DNA of 64,000 bases from Paenibacillus sp. LS1 (GTDB lineage: Bacteria; Bacillota; Bacilli; Paenibacillales; Paenibacillaceae), in contig NZ_JAPDOE010000010.1 of NCBI RefSeq assembly GCF_026013365.1, positions 1 through 64,000 of the forward strand. The letters are read 5' to 3'. Position numbers and translations under genes: made by a program. How positions within the stretch are numbered: the first letter of the stretch is position 1; each line of letters begins with the position of its first letter. This document shows, piece by piece, positions 9,537-20,700 of the stretch. Below the pieces are notes generated by a model. That model did not search any database. It saw only the letters and a program-made list of their open reading frames with translations, and was not told where the DNA came from.

Positions 9537-10457
9537 ATGGCTCAAGCAGGGCTTGTTAAAAAACGCGACTTCCACCACGTATCCAGCGGTTGGAACGTGA
9601 TCATGAACATTATCGCAGGTCTATTCGCTCTGATCTGTGTATTTCCTTTTATATTTGTCGTCATCATCTCGTTTACGGACGAGAAAGCGCTGGCTCGTGA
9701 CGGGTATCGACTGATTCCGGCAGAATGGAGCCTCGCAGCATATCAGTTTGTCTGGCAGAGTGGGGACACGCTGCTGCGGGCGTATGGGGTTACCATTCTG
9801 GTGACGGTACTCGGTACCATTATCAGTCTGATTCTCATGTCGCTGTATGCCTACGCAATTTCACGCAAGAGCTTCCGATATCGGAGATTCTTCTCCATAT
9901 TTGCAATCTTGACCATGTTGTTCAACGGCGGGATGATTCCGACCTATATGGTCGTATCCCAATTGCTTGGACTGAAAGATACCGTATGGGCACTGATTCT
10001 GCCGCTGGCGATGAATGCCTTCTATATTATGATTCTGCGTACGTTCTACTCCACCAGTGTGCCGGATGCGGTCATTGAATCAGCGAAAATTGATGGAGCC
10101 GGGGAGTTCTATACCTTTATGAAAATCGTGGTTCCACTCTCGTTGCCGGGGCTCGCAACCATCGGGTTGTTTAGTACACTCGGTTACTGGAACGATTGGT
10201 TCAATGCGCTGTTATATATTGATAATCCCAATCTGGTACCCCTGCAATCCATGCTGATGCGAATTGAGTCGAGCATCCAGTTTATCCAGCAGAACTCTGC
10301 GAACAGTTCGATGAGTCTGGCAGCCATGCAGTCCATTCCGCAGGATACGTCCCGAATGGCGATGGTTGTGCTTGCCACGTTGCCGATTATATTCGCTTAC
10401 CCGTTCTTCCAGCGTTATTTCGTACAGGGTCTGACGGTGGGCGCGGTCAAAGAATAG
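9537..10457 (+). CDS. ABC sugar importer permease, YtcP/LplC type
   Basis: Second permease of the importer, 306 residues with about six membrane segments. The EAA motif reads ESAKIDGAGEFYTFMKIVVP and the C-terminus ends QRYFVQGLTVGAVKE, a typical ending of the LplC/YtcP family. A good GGAGTG site precedes the ATG. It pairs with the upstream permease to make the heterodimeric channel. The GH3 gene follows after 36 nt, so transport and hydrolysis are probably co-transcribed. Confidence 0.93.
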   Translation: MAQAGLVKKRDFHHVSSGWNVIMNIIAGLFALICVFPFIFVVIISFTDEKALARDGYRLIPAEWSLAAYQFVWQSGDTLLRAYGVTILVTVLGTIISLILMSLYAYAISRKSFRYRRFFSIFAILTMLFNGGMIPTYMVVSQLLGLKDTVWALILPLAMNAFYIMILRTFYSTSVPDAVIESAKIDGAGEFYTFMKIVVPLSLPGLATIGLFSTLGYWNDWFNALLYIDNPNLVPLQSMLMRIESSIQFIQQNSANSSMSLAAMQSIPQDTSRMAMVVLATLPIIFAYPFFQRYFVQGLTVGAVKE

Positions 10458-10493
10458 CCTGATCACGCTATAGGATTGGAGAGATGCAGATTG

Positions 10494-12914
10494 ATGACTT
10501 ATAAGGACAAGAACAGATCCGTAGAGGAACGGGTGCAGCACCTGCTGAGCCTGATGACGACGGAAGAAAAGGTAGGGCAACTCACTCAGCCATTTGGCTG
10601 GCAGATCTATACGAATGATCAAGGGAAAATCACGTTAAATGAATCCTTTAAGCAGCAAGTGGAAAATGGGGGCATCGGCTCCCTCTATGGTGCGCTCCGG
10701 GCAGATCCCTGGACTGGCGTTACGCTGGAAAATGGACTGTCCGCCAGAGAAGGCGCTGAGGTGGTGAATCTCATTCAACGCTATGCGGTGGAGCATTCCA
10801 GACTGGGCATTCCCATCCTGATCGGGGAAGAGTGCTCGCATGGTCATATGGCCATCGATGGAACGGTCTACCCTGTCCCCCTTTTACTGGGGAGCACCTG
10901 GAATGTGGATCTGTATCGGGAGATGTGCCAGGCAGTAGCACGGGAGACACGTGCCCAAGGTGGTGCAGTCACCTATTCTCCGGTATTGGATGTTGTGCGT
11001 GATCCGCGCTGGGGACGTACGGAGGAATGCTTCGGGGAAGATCCGTATCTCATAGGAGAACTGGCGGTTGCTTCCGTGGAAGGACTTCAGGGTGAAAGTC
11101 TTGACCGTGGGGATACAGTAGCGGCAACGCTGAAACATTTTGTTGGTTACGGAAGCTCGGAAGGTGGACGTAATGCAGGTCCTGTACATATGGGCTGGCG
11201 TGAACTGCTGGAAGTAGATCTGTATCCATTCCGTAAAGCTGTAGAAGCAGGTGCGCAGTCCATCATGCCAGCGTATAACGAAATTGATGGTACACCTTGT
11301 ACGGTAAATACGGAATTGTTGGAAGATATTTTGCGTAAGGATTGGGGCTTTGACGGTCTGGTCATTACGGATTGCGGTGCGATCAACATGCTGGCAAGTG
11401 GGCATGATGTCGCGGTAGATGGACTGGATGCATCGGTGCAGGCGATCGAGGCAGGCATCGATATGGAAATGTCCGGTGAGATGTTTGGGCAATATTTGGT
11501 GCAGGCGGTGGCAGAAGGCAAGCTGGATATGCAGGTTCTGGATCAGGCTGCCTCTCGCGTGCTGGCGTTGAAGTTCAGACTGGGCTTATTCGAACAGCCT
11601 TACGTAGATGCAGATCGCGCAGCGGAAGTCATTGGCAGTGAGCAGCATATTCAACTGGCACGCCAGTTGGCGGCTGAAGGGGTTGTGCTTCTCAAAAATG
11701 GGGCTGACACGCTACCTCTATCCACAGCAACAGCTGGACGAATTGCCGTTATTGGTCCCAATGCGGATCAAGCGTACAATCAACTCGGCGATTACACGTC
11801 GCCACAACCTAAATCCAAAGTGGCGACCGTGCTGGATGGAATTCGCAGTAAGTTAGCTGGCAGTGTACACGGACATACGAATGAGGTCGCTGATCGTCAT
11901 GGGATGGATGAAGAAGATGGCCATCCGGCTGGATCTAGGGATAATCATGCTTTGAAGAATGTGGCAAACGATATAGATCGTGATGTTTCCGAGGTGCTAT
12001 ATGCACCGGGCTGCCGGATCAAAGGTGATTCGAAAGAAGGATTTGAGCGTGCCATCGAAGTTGCCAGCCAAGCGGATACCGTTATTATGGTCGTGGGCGG
12101 CTCCAGTGCGCGTGACTTTGGAGAAGGAACGATCGATCTGAAGACGGGTGCTTCCAATGTGTCGGATGACTCATGGAACGATATGGAGTGCGGCGAAGGA
12201 ATCGACCGGATGACACTGGGTCTTGCCGGAGTACAGCTGGAGCTCATTCAGGAGATTCACAAGCTCGGCAAGAAGCTTGTCGTTGTTTACATCAATGGTC
12301 GTCCGATCACTGAACCTTGGGTAGATGAACATGCCGATGCGATTCTGGAGGCGTGGTATCCGGGTCAAGAGGGCGGACATGCCATTGCAGATATTTTATT
12401 CGGTGATGTGAATCCGTCAGGCAAATTGACGATCTCCATTCCGAAGCATGTCGGTCAGTTACCGATCTACTATAACGGCAAACGTTCTCGAGGCAAAAGA
12501 TATCTGGAAGAGGATCTGGAGCCACGTTATGTATTTGGATACGGACTTAGCTATACCACATTTGAGTATAGCGAGCCGAAACTGAGTGCTGAGTCTATGA
12601 CAGCCGGTGATTCAGTTACTGCATCGGTGAATGTGACCAACACCGGCCTTCATGCAGGTGCAGAAGTTGTACAGATGTACATCTCTGACGTGGTCAGTTC
12701 ACTTACTCGTCCCGCCAAGGAACTGAAGGGGTTTACGAAAGTGAACCTGGAGCCTGGAGAGACACAGACCGTGGAATTCCAAATCGGAGCTGAGCAGTTG
12801 CAGTATATTGGTCGTGATTTGAAGCCTGTTGTTGAACCGGGACAATTCCATATTCATATCGGCAGCAGCGTAAACGATACGCAAATGGCCGAACTGACTG
12901 TAAGGGAGGCGTAA
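10494..12914 (+). CDS. GH3 beta-glycosidase with C-terminal fibronectin-type domain
   Basis: Predicted cytoplasmic exo-beta-glycosidase of 806 residues, no signal peptide. The GH3 N-terminal barrel has the nucleophile motif GLVITDCGA (D293). The second domain has GEGIDRMTLGLAG, where the Glu is the usual acid/base. The last 110 residues look like a fibronectin III-like domain (VNVTNTGLHAGAEVVQMY). A His/Asp-rich loop at about 465-485 looks like an insertion. The ATG was preferred over a TTG 18 nt upstream because GGAGAG is 10 nt before it. Relatives are beta-glucosidases and beta-xylosidases; its task in a glycan locus is not clear from sequence, and hydrolysis of a beta-GlcNAc or beta-glucosyl residue are both possible. 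Confidence 0.88.
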   Translation: MTYKDKNRSVEERVQHLLSLMTTEEKVGQLTQPFGWQIYTNDQGKITLNESFKQQVENGGIGSLYGALRADPWTGVTLENGLSAREGAEVVNLIQRYAVEHSRLGIPILIGEECSHGHMAIDGTVYPVPLLLGSTWNVDLYREMCQAVARETRAQGGAVTYSPVLDVVRDPRWGRTEECFGEDPYLIGELAVASVEGLQGESLDRGDTVAATLKHFVGYGSSEGGRNAGPVHMGWRELLEVDLYPFRKAVEAGAQSIMPAYNEIDGTPCTVNTELLEDILRKDWGFDGLVITDCGAINMLASGHDVAVDGLDASVQAIEAGIDMEMSGEMFGQYLVQAVAEGKLDMQVLDQAASRVLALKFRLGLFEQPYVDADRAAEVIGSEQHIQLARQLAAEGVVLLKNGADTLPLSTATAGRIAVIGPNADQAYNQLGDYTSPQPKSKVATVLDGIRSKLAGSVHGHTNEVADRHGMDEEDGHPAGSRDNHALKNVANDIDRDVSEVLYAPGCRIKGDSKEGFERAIEVASQADTVIMVVGGSSARDFGEGTIDLKTGASNVSDDSWNDMECGEGIDRMTLGLAGVQLELIQEIHKLGKKLVVVYINGRPITEPWVDEHADAILEAWYPGQEGGHAIADILFGDVNPSGKLTISIPKHVGQLPIYYNGKRSRGKRYLEEDLEPRYVFGYGLSYTTFEYSEPKLSAESMTAGDSVTASVNVTNTGLHAGAEVVQMYISDVVSSLTRPAKELKGFTKVNLEPGETQTVEFQIGAEQLQYIGRDLKPVVEPGQFHIHIGSSVNDTQMAELTVREA

Positions 12915-12918
12915 GATT

Positions 12919-15900
12919 TTGGAACGTATCAGACGATTTATTCGCGAGTTGTCCGAACATCAGTGGCTGGAGCAATTGCAGCTGCGCAGCTGGGACATTG
13001 CCCGCGCTTATTATCATGTGCCAGGACAGTATGAGGATCAGGGTGATTACCCGGAAGGGCAAGATTTTGAGCGTTTTCCGAGCAAACAGGGAACGACTTA
13101 TTTTTTTAGAACACGTTTGGAGATCCCTGCCACATGGCAGCAAGCACCTTATGGGCTTGTATTTGAAACTGGAGGAGAAGGTTTACTTCGGGTGAATGGA
13201 CACTCCTATCAGGGTTTGGACCGCAATCACACCTACGTCACCCTTGATCCGTCCAAAGTCGGAACCGCTCCAGAACTGGAGATCGAAATGTTCGATCCGG
13301 TACCTGAACCCGTGGACCCGTTGAACCAACAGGCGGTTATTCAGCCGCCGATCACATCGATTACCAGCCTGCTGGTGAGACCCAATGAAGCGGTTCGCAG
13401 TCTGATGTACACCGTTATTATTGTGCGTGATTCGGCTGTGCTGCTGCCCGAAAGTGACTTCAGGCGGGTTCGCCTGTTAGAACTGCTGTATCGTGCGATG
13501 GATCAATTCGTAGGCATGTCAGCAGAAGAGATCAAGCAGGGAGAAGGTATTCGCCAGATTGAGGATAATCTGATGCATCATGTGCGTGAGATTGGCGGCA
13601 ACGCGGAAGGTCTGGAGCATATGGTGGGACAATCCCATATCGATATTGCCTGGCTGTGGCCTGTACGTGAGACGGTTCGCAAAACAAGCCGTACCTTCTC
13701 CACCGTGGATGCACTCATGAATGAATATCCCGACTATGTCTATTCCCAGAGCCAACCCTTATTATATGCATTTCTGAAGGAGCATGATCCCGAGCTGTAT
13801 GCGCGGGTGAAGCAGCGGATTGTAGAAGGCCGCTGGGAGCTGGTTGGCGGTATGTGGGTTGAGCCGGATCTGAACATCCCTAGTGGGGAATCCCTGATTC
13901 GCCAGATGTTGTATGGTCAGCGCTTCTATATGGAGGAGTTCGGCAAGACATCACAGATTGAATGGCTGCCGGATACGTTCGGGTACTGTGCCTCACTGCC
14001 ACAGATTTTGAAGCATGGCAATGTGGAGTATTTCATGACGACAAAGCTCGGCTGGAATGACACGAATGTGTTTCCATATGATCTGTTTCACTGGGTGGGC
14101 ATTGATGGCACACCAATTCTGTCTTACCTCAATCATGGTGTTAACGAGCATACGTTGCCGAAGGACATTCATGATCACTGGCAGTCCTATCGTGAGAAAG
14201 CAGCACATCCGGAGCATATGCTTCTGTACGGACACGGAGATGGCGGTGGAGGAGTAACACGCGAGATGTTGGAGTATGTGGATCGGGCAGACCTGATGGT
14301 TGGACAGCCCGCAAGTCGATATAGCACAGCTGGAGCTTTCTTTGCCGGAATCGAAAAGGAACAGCCTGTACTTCCGAAGTGGCATGGTGATCTGTATCTG
14401 GAGTTACATCGGGGAACCTACACGACTCATGCACGCAACAAGCGAAACAATCGGAAAGCGGAGGTTCTGTATCGTGAAGCTGAGCTGTGGAATACACTTG
14501 CTCTGCCAGATATGGAGGCGGATGCAGAAGCTGAAGTACGTTCGAATCTGCATGAAGGCTGGAAGCTGATTTTGCTGAATCAATTCCACGATATTATACC
14601 GGGATCGGCAATTACGGAATCCTACGTGACTTCGAATGAGGAATATGTACAGGTATTTGAATTAGGTAGAACTGGATTGAGTCAAGGCGTTGCAGCATTA
14701 ACAACCGGTATCAACACACAGGGGCCAGAAGGTTCCGTGGCCTATGTTGTGTTCAACAGCTTGGGCTGGAAACGGAGTGCAGTCGTTCAACTTCCTGTGC
14801 AGGATGGTTTTGATCGCTACGGGATCGATGAAGAAGGCCAGCGCCTGCGAATGGATCGGGAGGATGGCAGCATGTCTATTCTTGTGACGGACATTCCGGC
14901 GTTTGGATATAAGACGATTTGGCTGGTACCGGAAAATACAAGGGAAACGAATGTACGGGAAATGACGAACCTTGCCGCACAACCAACCTTTAAGGATACA
15001 TGGGATACCGCCCTGTATCATGTGCAGTTCAACGAACGAGGGGAGATCACACGTCTGTGGGATAAGACTGCTGAGCGTGAGATGCTGAAGCCGGGTGAAC
15101 GAGGCAATCTACTTCACTTCTTCCACGATCGTCCGACGTTATGGGATGCATGGGATATCGACAGTCGTTATGAAGAACAGATTGCTGGCGAAGTGGAGCT
15201 GTTGGAGAAAAAGCTGGTGCTGGCGGGTACAACAAAGGATGTCCTGCGCTTCCGCTGGAAGCTACATCAATCGGAAATCACACAAGATATCGTCTTTTAT
15301 CATGACTCACGACGAATTGACTTTCAGACACAAGTGAACTGGAATGAAGATCACAAGCTTCTGAAAGTTGGTTTCCCAATTGATGTGGTGACCTCCAAGG
15401 CCACATTCGAGATTCCATTTGGCGCACTGGAACGTCCAACGCATCGCAACACAAGCTGGGAACAAGCACAGTATGAGGTCTGTGGACACCGCTTCGCGGA
15501 TGTCTCCGAGTATGGATACGGCGTGAGCCTGCTCAATGACTGCAAGTACGGTTACGATGTGCAAGGAAGCACGATTCGTTTGTCCCTGCTGCGTGCACCC
15601 AAATGGCCTGATCGCACAGCCGATCTGGGAGAACATGAATTCACGTATTCCCTATACCCACATGACGGAGACTGGAGAACAGCACACACCGTACGTCAGG
15701 CAGCTGAGTTGAATCATGAAGTGACGATACAGCAAGTGCAACAAGTACAACAAAAGGGTCAGATACAACAAGAGCAGCAGATGGAGCAGGTACAGCAGAG
15801 GGAAGAAGTAAAGCAAAGCACAGGGACTGGAGTCGATCCAATTACAGATGCAACTGCAAATGCGGTACCTGTACGCCCGGCAACCGGAGCATGGATTGAT

Positions 15901-16143
15901 TTTGATAGTAACCATGTCATTCTGGATACGCTCAAACTGGCAGAGGACGGACAAGGGACCATACTGCGTTTCTATGAATCGTCAGGCAAACGCGAAAACA
16001 TCACATTGCAATGGCCACATGCCTTTGAACAAGCGTATCACTCCAACGCATTGGAAGAACCGATCAAACCACTGGCCCATACCCATGGCCAGATAACACT
16101 ATCTTTTAAACCTTACGAAATACAAACCGTGCTACTGCGGTAA
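12919..16143 (+). CDS. GH38 alpha-mannosidase, large form
   Basis: Zinc-dependent retaining alpha-mannosidase of 1074 residues, probably cytoplasmic, acting on alpha-linked mannose of the imported glycan. The zinc site is SHIDIAWLWPVRET (H240, D242) and the nucleophile is D352 in WLPDTFGYC. A long beta-rich C-terminal half follows, as usual. At about 932-975 there is a Gln/Val/Glu-rich stretch (repeats of QQVQQ) that breaks the beta domain and looks like a local expansion. The start is TTG with AAGGGAGGCG 8 nt upstream; it lies 4 nt after the GH3 stop, so translation is coupled. A second, shorter GH38 lies further down and may have a different linkage preference. Confidence 0.93.
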   Translation: MERIRRFIRELSEHQWLEQLQLRSWDIARAYYHVPGQYEDQGDYPEGQDFERFPSKQGTTYFFRTRLEIPATWQQAPYGLVFETGGEGLLRVNGHSYQGLDRNHTYVTLDPSKVGTAPELEIEMFDPVPEPVDPLNQQAVIQPPITSITSLLVRPNEAVRSLMYTVIIVRDSAVLLPESDFRRVRLLELLYRAMDQFVGMSAEEIKQGEGIRQIEDNLMHHVREIGGNAEGLEHMVGQSHIDIAWLWPVRETVRKTSRTFSTVDALMNEYPDYVYSQSQPLLYAFLKEHDPELYARVKQRIVEGRWELVGGMWVEPDLNIPSGESLIRQMLYGQRFYMEEFGKTSQIEWLPDTFGYCASLPQILKHGNVEYFMTTKLGWNDTNVFPYDLFHWVGIDGTPILSYLNHGVNEHTLPKDIHDHWQSYREKAAHPEHMLLYGHGDGGGGVTREMLEYVDRADLMVGQPASRYSTAGAFFAGIEKEQPVLPKWHGDLYLELHRGTYTTHARNKRNNRKAEVLYREAELWNTLALPDMEADAEAEVRSNLHEGWKLILLNQFHDIIPGSAITESYVTSNEEYVQVFELGRTGLSQGVAALTTGINTQGPEGSVAYVVFNSLGWKRSAVVQLPVQDGFDRYGIDEEGQRLRMDREDGSMSILVTDIPAFGYKTIWLVPENTRETNVREMTNLAAQPTFKDTWDTALYHVQFNERGEITRLWDKTAEREMLKPGERGNLLHFFHDRPTLWDAWDIDSRYEEQIAGEVELLEKKLVLAGTTKDVLRFRWKLHQSEITQDIVFYHDSRRIDFQTQVNWNEDHKLLKVGFPIDVVTSKATFEIPFGALERPTHRNTSWEQAQYEVCGHRFADVSEYGYGVSLLNDCKYGYDVQGSTIRLSLLRAPKWPDRTADLGEHEFTYSLYPHDGDWRTAHTVRQAAELNHEVTIQQVQQVQQKGQIQQEQQMEQVQQREEVKQSTGTGVDPITDATANAVPVRPATGAWIDFDSNHVILDTLKLAEDGQGTILRFYESSGKRENITLQWPHAFEQAYHSNALEEPIKPLAHTHGQITLSFKPYEIQTVLLR

Positions 16144-16163
16144 ACTTTTTTGAAATATTTTTG

Positions 16164-16363
16164 AGCTATATATGTCCAGCTCTTTATTCACACGTTAACG
16201 GAGAGGACAGAAATAACCAGAAGAAGCGTCAGCGTTCGCCTTTATCCCCGGATTTACCCTTTACAAAAGGGAATCAAAAAATCTGGGGATAACAGCGATC
16301 GGAAGGTTATTCTGTCATCGTAGTGGTCTAGTGTGAATGTTCTCAGCCTGATCATTTATAGCT
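16164..16363 (+). repeat. Dispersed structured element, copy 2
   Basis: Second copy, between the GH38 and GH125 genes. Outer arms are AGCTATATATG and CATTTATAGCT (one mismatch), then ATTCACAC/GTGTGAAT; these sequences differ from the arms of copy 1 yet are again complementary. The core arm GACAGAAaTAACC pairs with GGTTATTCTGTC except for one bulged A. Internal stems ATCCCCGGATTT/AAATCTGGGGAT and CCCTTT/AAAGGG are intact. It ends 18 nt before the AAGGAG site of the GH125 gene, so it interrupts the glycosidase operon and may alter its expression there. Confidence 0.9.
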
Positions 16364-16399
16364 ACACCATTCAATTTGTTTAAGGAGTTGCACTCATCC

Positions 16400-17719
16400 A
16401 TGGAACAGTTCAGATTACCCAAAATACCCATGCCGCCCGTCGCCATGCCACAATCCATTCAGGCCGTGCTCGAAGAAGCGGAACAAAAGCTGGCTCACCG
16501 ACCAAAACTGCTTCAATTATTCAAAAACTGCTTCCCCAACACCATCGAAACAACAACCAAGTTGATGGAGGACGGTACCACTTTTGTCATCACGGGAGAT
16601 ATTCCAGCTTCTTGGCTGCGTGATTCTGTGGAGCAGGTGATACACTACATTCCGTTTGCAAAGGAAGATGTGGACCTGCAATGCATTATTGGCGGGCTGA
16701 TCAAACGTCATATCCAGTATGTTCACATTGATCCGTATGCCAATGCATTCAATGAGACAGCCAATGATTGGCACTGGAACACCACGGACGAGACCGAGAT
16801 GTCACCTTGGGTGTGGGAACGTAAATTTGAGATCGATTCAATATGTTTCGTTGTACGGCTAGCCTATTTATATTGGAAGGAAACCGAGCTGACCGATATT
16901 TTCGATTCCAGCTTCAAGGCAGCGATGCGTAAAATCGTGGACCTGTTCAAAGTGGAACAGCATCACATGGAACAATCTCCGTATCGCTTCACTCGCAATA
17001 ACGGTATCCCAACAGATTCCCTGCGCAATCACGGCAAAGGCATGCCAGTCAACTACACGGGTATGATCTGGTCTGGCTTCCGTTCCAGTGACGATGCTTG
17101 TGATTTCCACTACAACATTCCGGGCAATATGTTTGCGGTTGTCGCTTTGCGCCAAATGCAGGAGTTTGCCGAGTGGGTATTCCGGGATATGGAACTTTTG
17201 CAGGAATTGAAGGATCTGGAGCAGGACGTAGATCACGGCATTCAGTTATATGGTATTTATCGTCATCCCGAATTTGGACCGATCTATGCGTACGAGACGG
17301 ATGGTTATGGCAACCACTGTCTCATGGACGATGCAGGTACACCGGGACTCATGTCCATTCCATATCTGGGTTACGTCACAGCGGATGATCCGATCTACCA
17401 GAATACGCGCCGCTTCGCCTTGAGCAAAGAGAACCCGTTCTATTATGAGGGCAAGGTTGCCAAAGGAATCGGTAGCCCGCACACACCACCGGATTACATC
17501 TGGCATATGGGCTTATCAATGCAGGGACTGACTGCACAGTCTGCCGAGGAGAAACTGGAAATTATTCGCATGCTCGAAGCGACAGATGCAGATACAGGTT
17601 ATATGCATGAAGGCTTCCACGCCGATGATCCGACGATTTTTACACGAAAATGGTTTGCATGGTCCAACAGCCTGTTCTCCCAGTTGGTCTACAGATCAAT
17701 GAAGGATGGCCTGTTATGA
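16400..17719 (+). CDS. GH125 exo-alpha-1,6-mannosidase
   Basis: Metal-independent inverting exo-alpha-mannosidase (GH125, once DUF1237), 439 residues, cytoplasmic. Family signatures are TGDIPASWLRDS, TGMIWSGFRSSDDAC (with the likely catalytic acid) and YMHEGFHADDPTIFTRKWFA near the C-terminus. Known members remove alpha-1,6-linked mannose from N-glycan cores, which fits the neighbours. I chose the ATG with AAGGAG 12 nt upstream; a TTG 24 nt earlier lies before that site. The stop overlaps the next gene by 4 bp (ATGA). Confidence 0.93.
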   Translation: MEQFRLPKIPMPPVAMPQSIQAVLEEAEQKLAHRPKLLQLFKNCFPNTIETTTKLMEDGTTFVITGDIPASWLRDSVEQVIHYIPFAKEDVDLQCIIGGLIKRHIQYVHIDPYANAFNETANDWHWNTTDETEMSPWVWERKFEIDSICFVVRLAYLYWKETELTDIFDSSFKAAMRKIVDLFKVEQHHMEQSPYRFTRNNGIPTDSLRNHGKGMPVNYTGMIWSGFRSSDDACDFHYNIPGNMFAVVALRQMQEFAEWVFRDMELLQELKDLEQDVDHGIQLYGIYRHPEFGPIYAYETDGYGNHCLMDDAGTPGLMSIPYLGYVTADDPIYQNTRRFALSKENPFYYEGKVAKGIGSPHTPPDYIWHMGLSMQGLTAQSAEEKLEIIRMLEATDADTGYMHEGFHADDPTIFTRKWFAWSNSLFSQLVYRSMKDGLL

Positions 17720-20700
17720 GTATCCAGCCTAATGATCAAAAGCTGATTATCTTCGCTGATCCTGCGTTTCCAGTGGATGGTGCTTTTCCAATTCCACAGG
17801 CTGTGAATGCATGGAAAGCAGTCGAAGAGATCACTGTTGTAAACGCCGAAGAACTCGCAGAGGTGTTGAAGACCACAGCAGGTGAAGGATGCTTCGTAAA
17901 TCTGCACGCACCCTATTTTCCAAAATCCGCTTGGACGGAGATTGCAGCTTATCTGCATCAGGGAGGGAGCCTGATCAGTGTTGGAGGTGCACCCTTCAAA
18001 CGTCCGGTTCGATATGAAAATGGGGCATGGGTTGTAGAGTCTGAGCAGACCGCGTATCACCAGGAACTTTATATTCATGAGGCGTTGAACGTATCTTCTG
18101 CCAATGTGCAATCGTACACGTCATCTGAACAGTTCCCGCTTCTTTCTGGTAAAGAGGGAATTTTCGAGATTTCAGATACATGGAATCTGGTTCCACATAC
18201 AACCAAAACAAGTGATCTGCCTCACCAGATGGGTTCATCAGGACCGATGAGTACGCAGATTTATCCATTACTTCGTGGCATGAGCAAGGATGGACGCAGC
18301 ATCGCTGCTCCGGTCGTTCTGTGGGAAAACTCCCGCGGGACTTTTGTTGGTTCACGCTGGATGTTTGTGCATCTGCCGCTGACCACCAAATTCTGGACGC
18401 AAGATGGCGCTGCCGAGATTGTAAAGTGGGCGCAATTCTGTGCGCAAGGTGTAACCGAGTTATCCCTGAAAACGAACTATGCTTCATATGAGCCAGATGA
18501 ACGGGCTGTACTCATGTTGCAAGGCCAGATTTTACAGCGTGCAGGCAGCAGATGTACAACGTCTGAGCTGTGGACATTCGACATAACGGTCGAGCATGAG
18601 GATGGCACAAGTGGTAAGACGGAAAAGGTATGGAGCCATCGACTGGAGATGGAACTTTCCGGTGAGCAACGTTTCGAACGAATCCTTCTCCCGGTTTCCA
18701 TTGAAAGTGGACTGTATCGGATCGTATGCCGCGCGCAGGCACCTGACGGGGAAGTTCGGACCGTGCGTCAAGGCTTCTGGGGCCAAGATGAAGCATTGCT
18801 GGCAGAAGGGGAAGTGATTACCCGCAGCAGGGACTATTTTGTAAAAGACGGACGTCCTCTTCCTGTTGTGGGCATGACCTACATGACCTCCGATGTGGCA
18901 CGGAAATTTCTGTTTTTACCGAACGCAGATGTCTGGGATCGGGACATGGCTCAGATGGCGAAAGCCGGAATTAACTGGATTCGGACGGGAATCTGGACCG
19001 CCTATCGCAACATGATGCAGGTGGACGGACATATGGCAGAGGATGTGCTACGTGCCATTGATGCCTTTATTTTAACGGCGAAGCGCCACGGCTTGCAGGT
19101 TACATTCACCTTTTTCTCCTTTACACCGGAGACATGGGAAGGCACGAATCCGTATTTGGACCCTCAGAGTGTCGAGGCTCAGAAACGTTTCATTCGCAGC
19201 ATCGTCAGTCGTCACACGCACACAACGCATGTGGACTGGGATCTGATTAACGAGCCATCGATGTTTGATCCAGTACGTATCTTCTCAGCTGGTCCACGCT
19301 CGGCGAGGGATTCGTATGAACAGCAGGCTTTTATCGCTTGGCTTGAGCAGCGGCATCAGACGATTGAAGCGTTGCAGGAGGCATGGAACATGTCACCGAA
19401 GCAGCTTCCCAACTTTGCAGCCGCGGTGATCCCGGAGCCGGAAGAGATTAATTTTGATGTACAGGACATGCACAAGGCCAAAAAAGGAACGCGCTGGCTT
19501 GATTACTGTCTCTTCTCTATGGAGATGCACAATGGTTGGGCTAGAGAGCTTGTAGGTACGATCAAGGATCTGGTACCGGATCATCTGGTCACCGTGGGAC
19601 AGGACGAAGCCCTTGGTGCACAGCGTCCTTCGCCGTTCTTCTATGAACGTGAAGTGGACTACACAACCGTGCATTCCTGGTGGTTGAATGATGATCTGAT
19701 CTGGGATGGCATTTTCGCCAAAACGCCTCATAAGCCCAATCTCATTCAGGAGACGGGCATCATGTATGTGGAAACCCCGGATGGACGAGCCAAACGTACG
19801 GAAGAAGAGCTTCGCGGCATTCTCGAACGCAAGTACGCCTATGCTTTCTCGACAGGCGGTGCAGGAGCGGTGCAATGGATCTGGAACACCAACTTTTATA
19901 TGGATAATGCCAATGAGTCTCATATCGGAGCCCTTCGTGCAGATGGTACGGAGAAGCCAGAGGCGGATGTATCTTATGATTTTGGCCGATTCATGCATGG
20001 TATTCGTGATCTCTTTGAAGACCGCCAGCTGGAGGATATTGCAGTGGTGTTCCCGTATTCCAATGACTTTTCCAACCGTGCCCTCGCCTATGATGCCACA
20101 ACGAAGCTGACTCGTGTGATGTCCTATGATCTGAAACTGCCGTTCCGTGCGTTATCCGAATATCATCTGGAAGCGCTGGAGCAGCAACCACCGAAGCTGA
20201 TCATCGTACCGAGTCCACACAATATGGACAGCGATGCACTGTATCAATTGCTCACGTTCGCGGAGAAAGAAGGTACGAGCTTGCTCATTACCGGACCGCT
20301 GGGTCTGGACGCATACTGGAAAACAAGTGACCGGGCTGATCATATCGTAGGCAGACGCAGTCTGGGTAACGTGCAGCGGGAAGAACTGCTGAATATTAAT
20401 GGAGTGAATCACCGAGTGACCTATGGACGGCGTCGTATCGCCGAGGTGGCGAAGGAGACGGTGCTTCATGGCGATAATGGTACACCAGATGAAGTACACG
20501 TTCTGCCTTTGGGTAAAGGGAAATTAATCTGGACCCCACTGCCGCTCGAGTTAAACGGACGGGATGAACCACTCGCTGAATTATATCGTTATGCCACTGA
20601 GATTGCTGGCATCGAACAGGAGTTGGAATGGATATCTGGCGGGGATGTCGCAGGAATCTATGGCCGGAAGCTGAGTTTTCCAAAAGGGAATCTCTATGTA

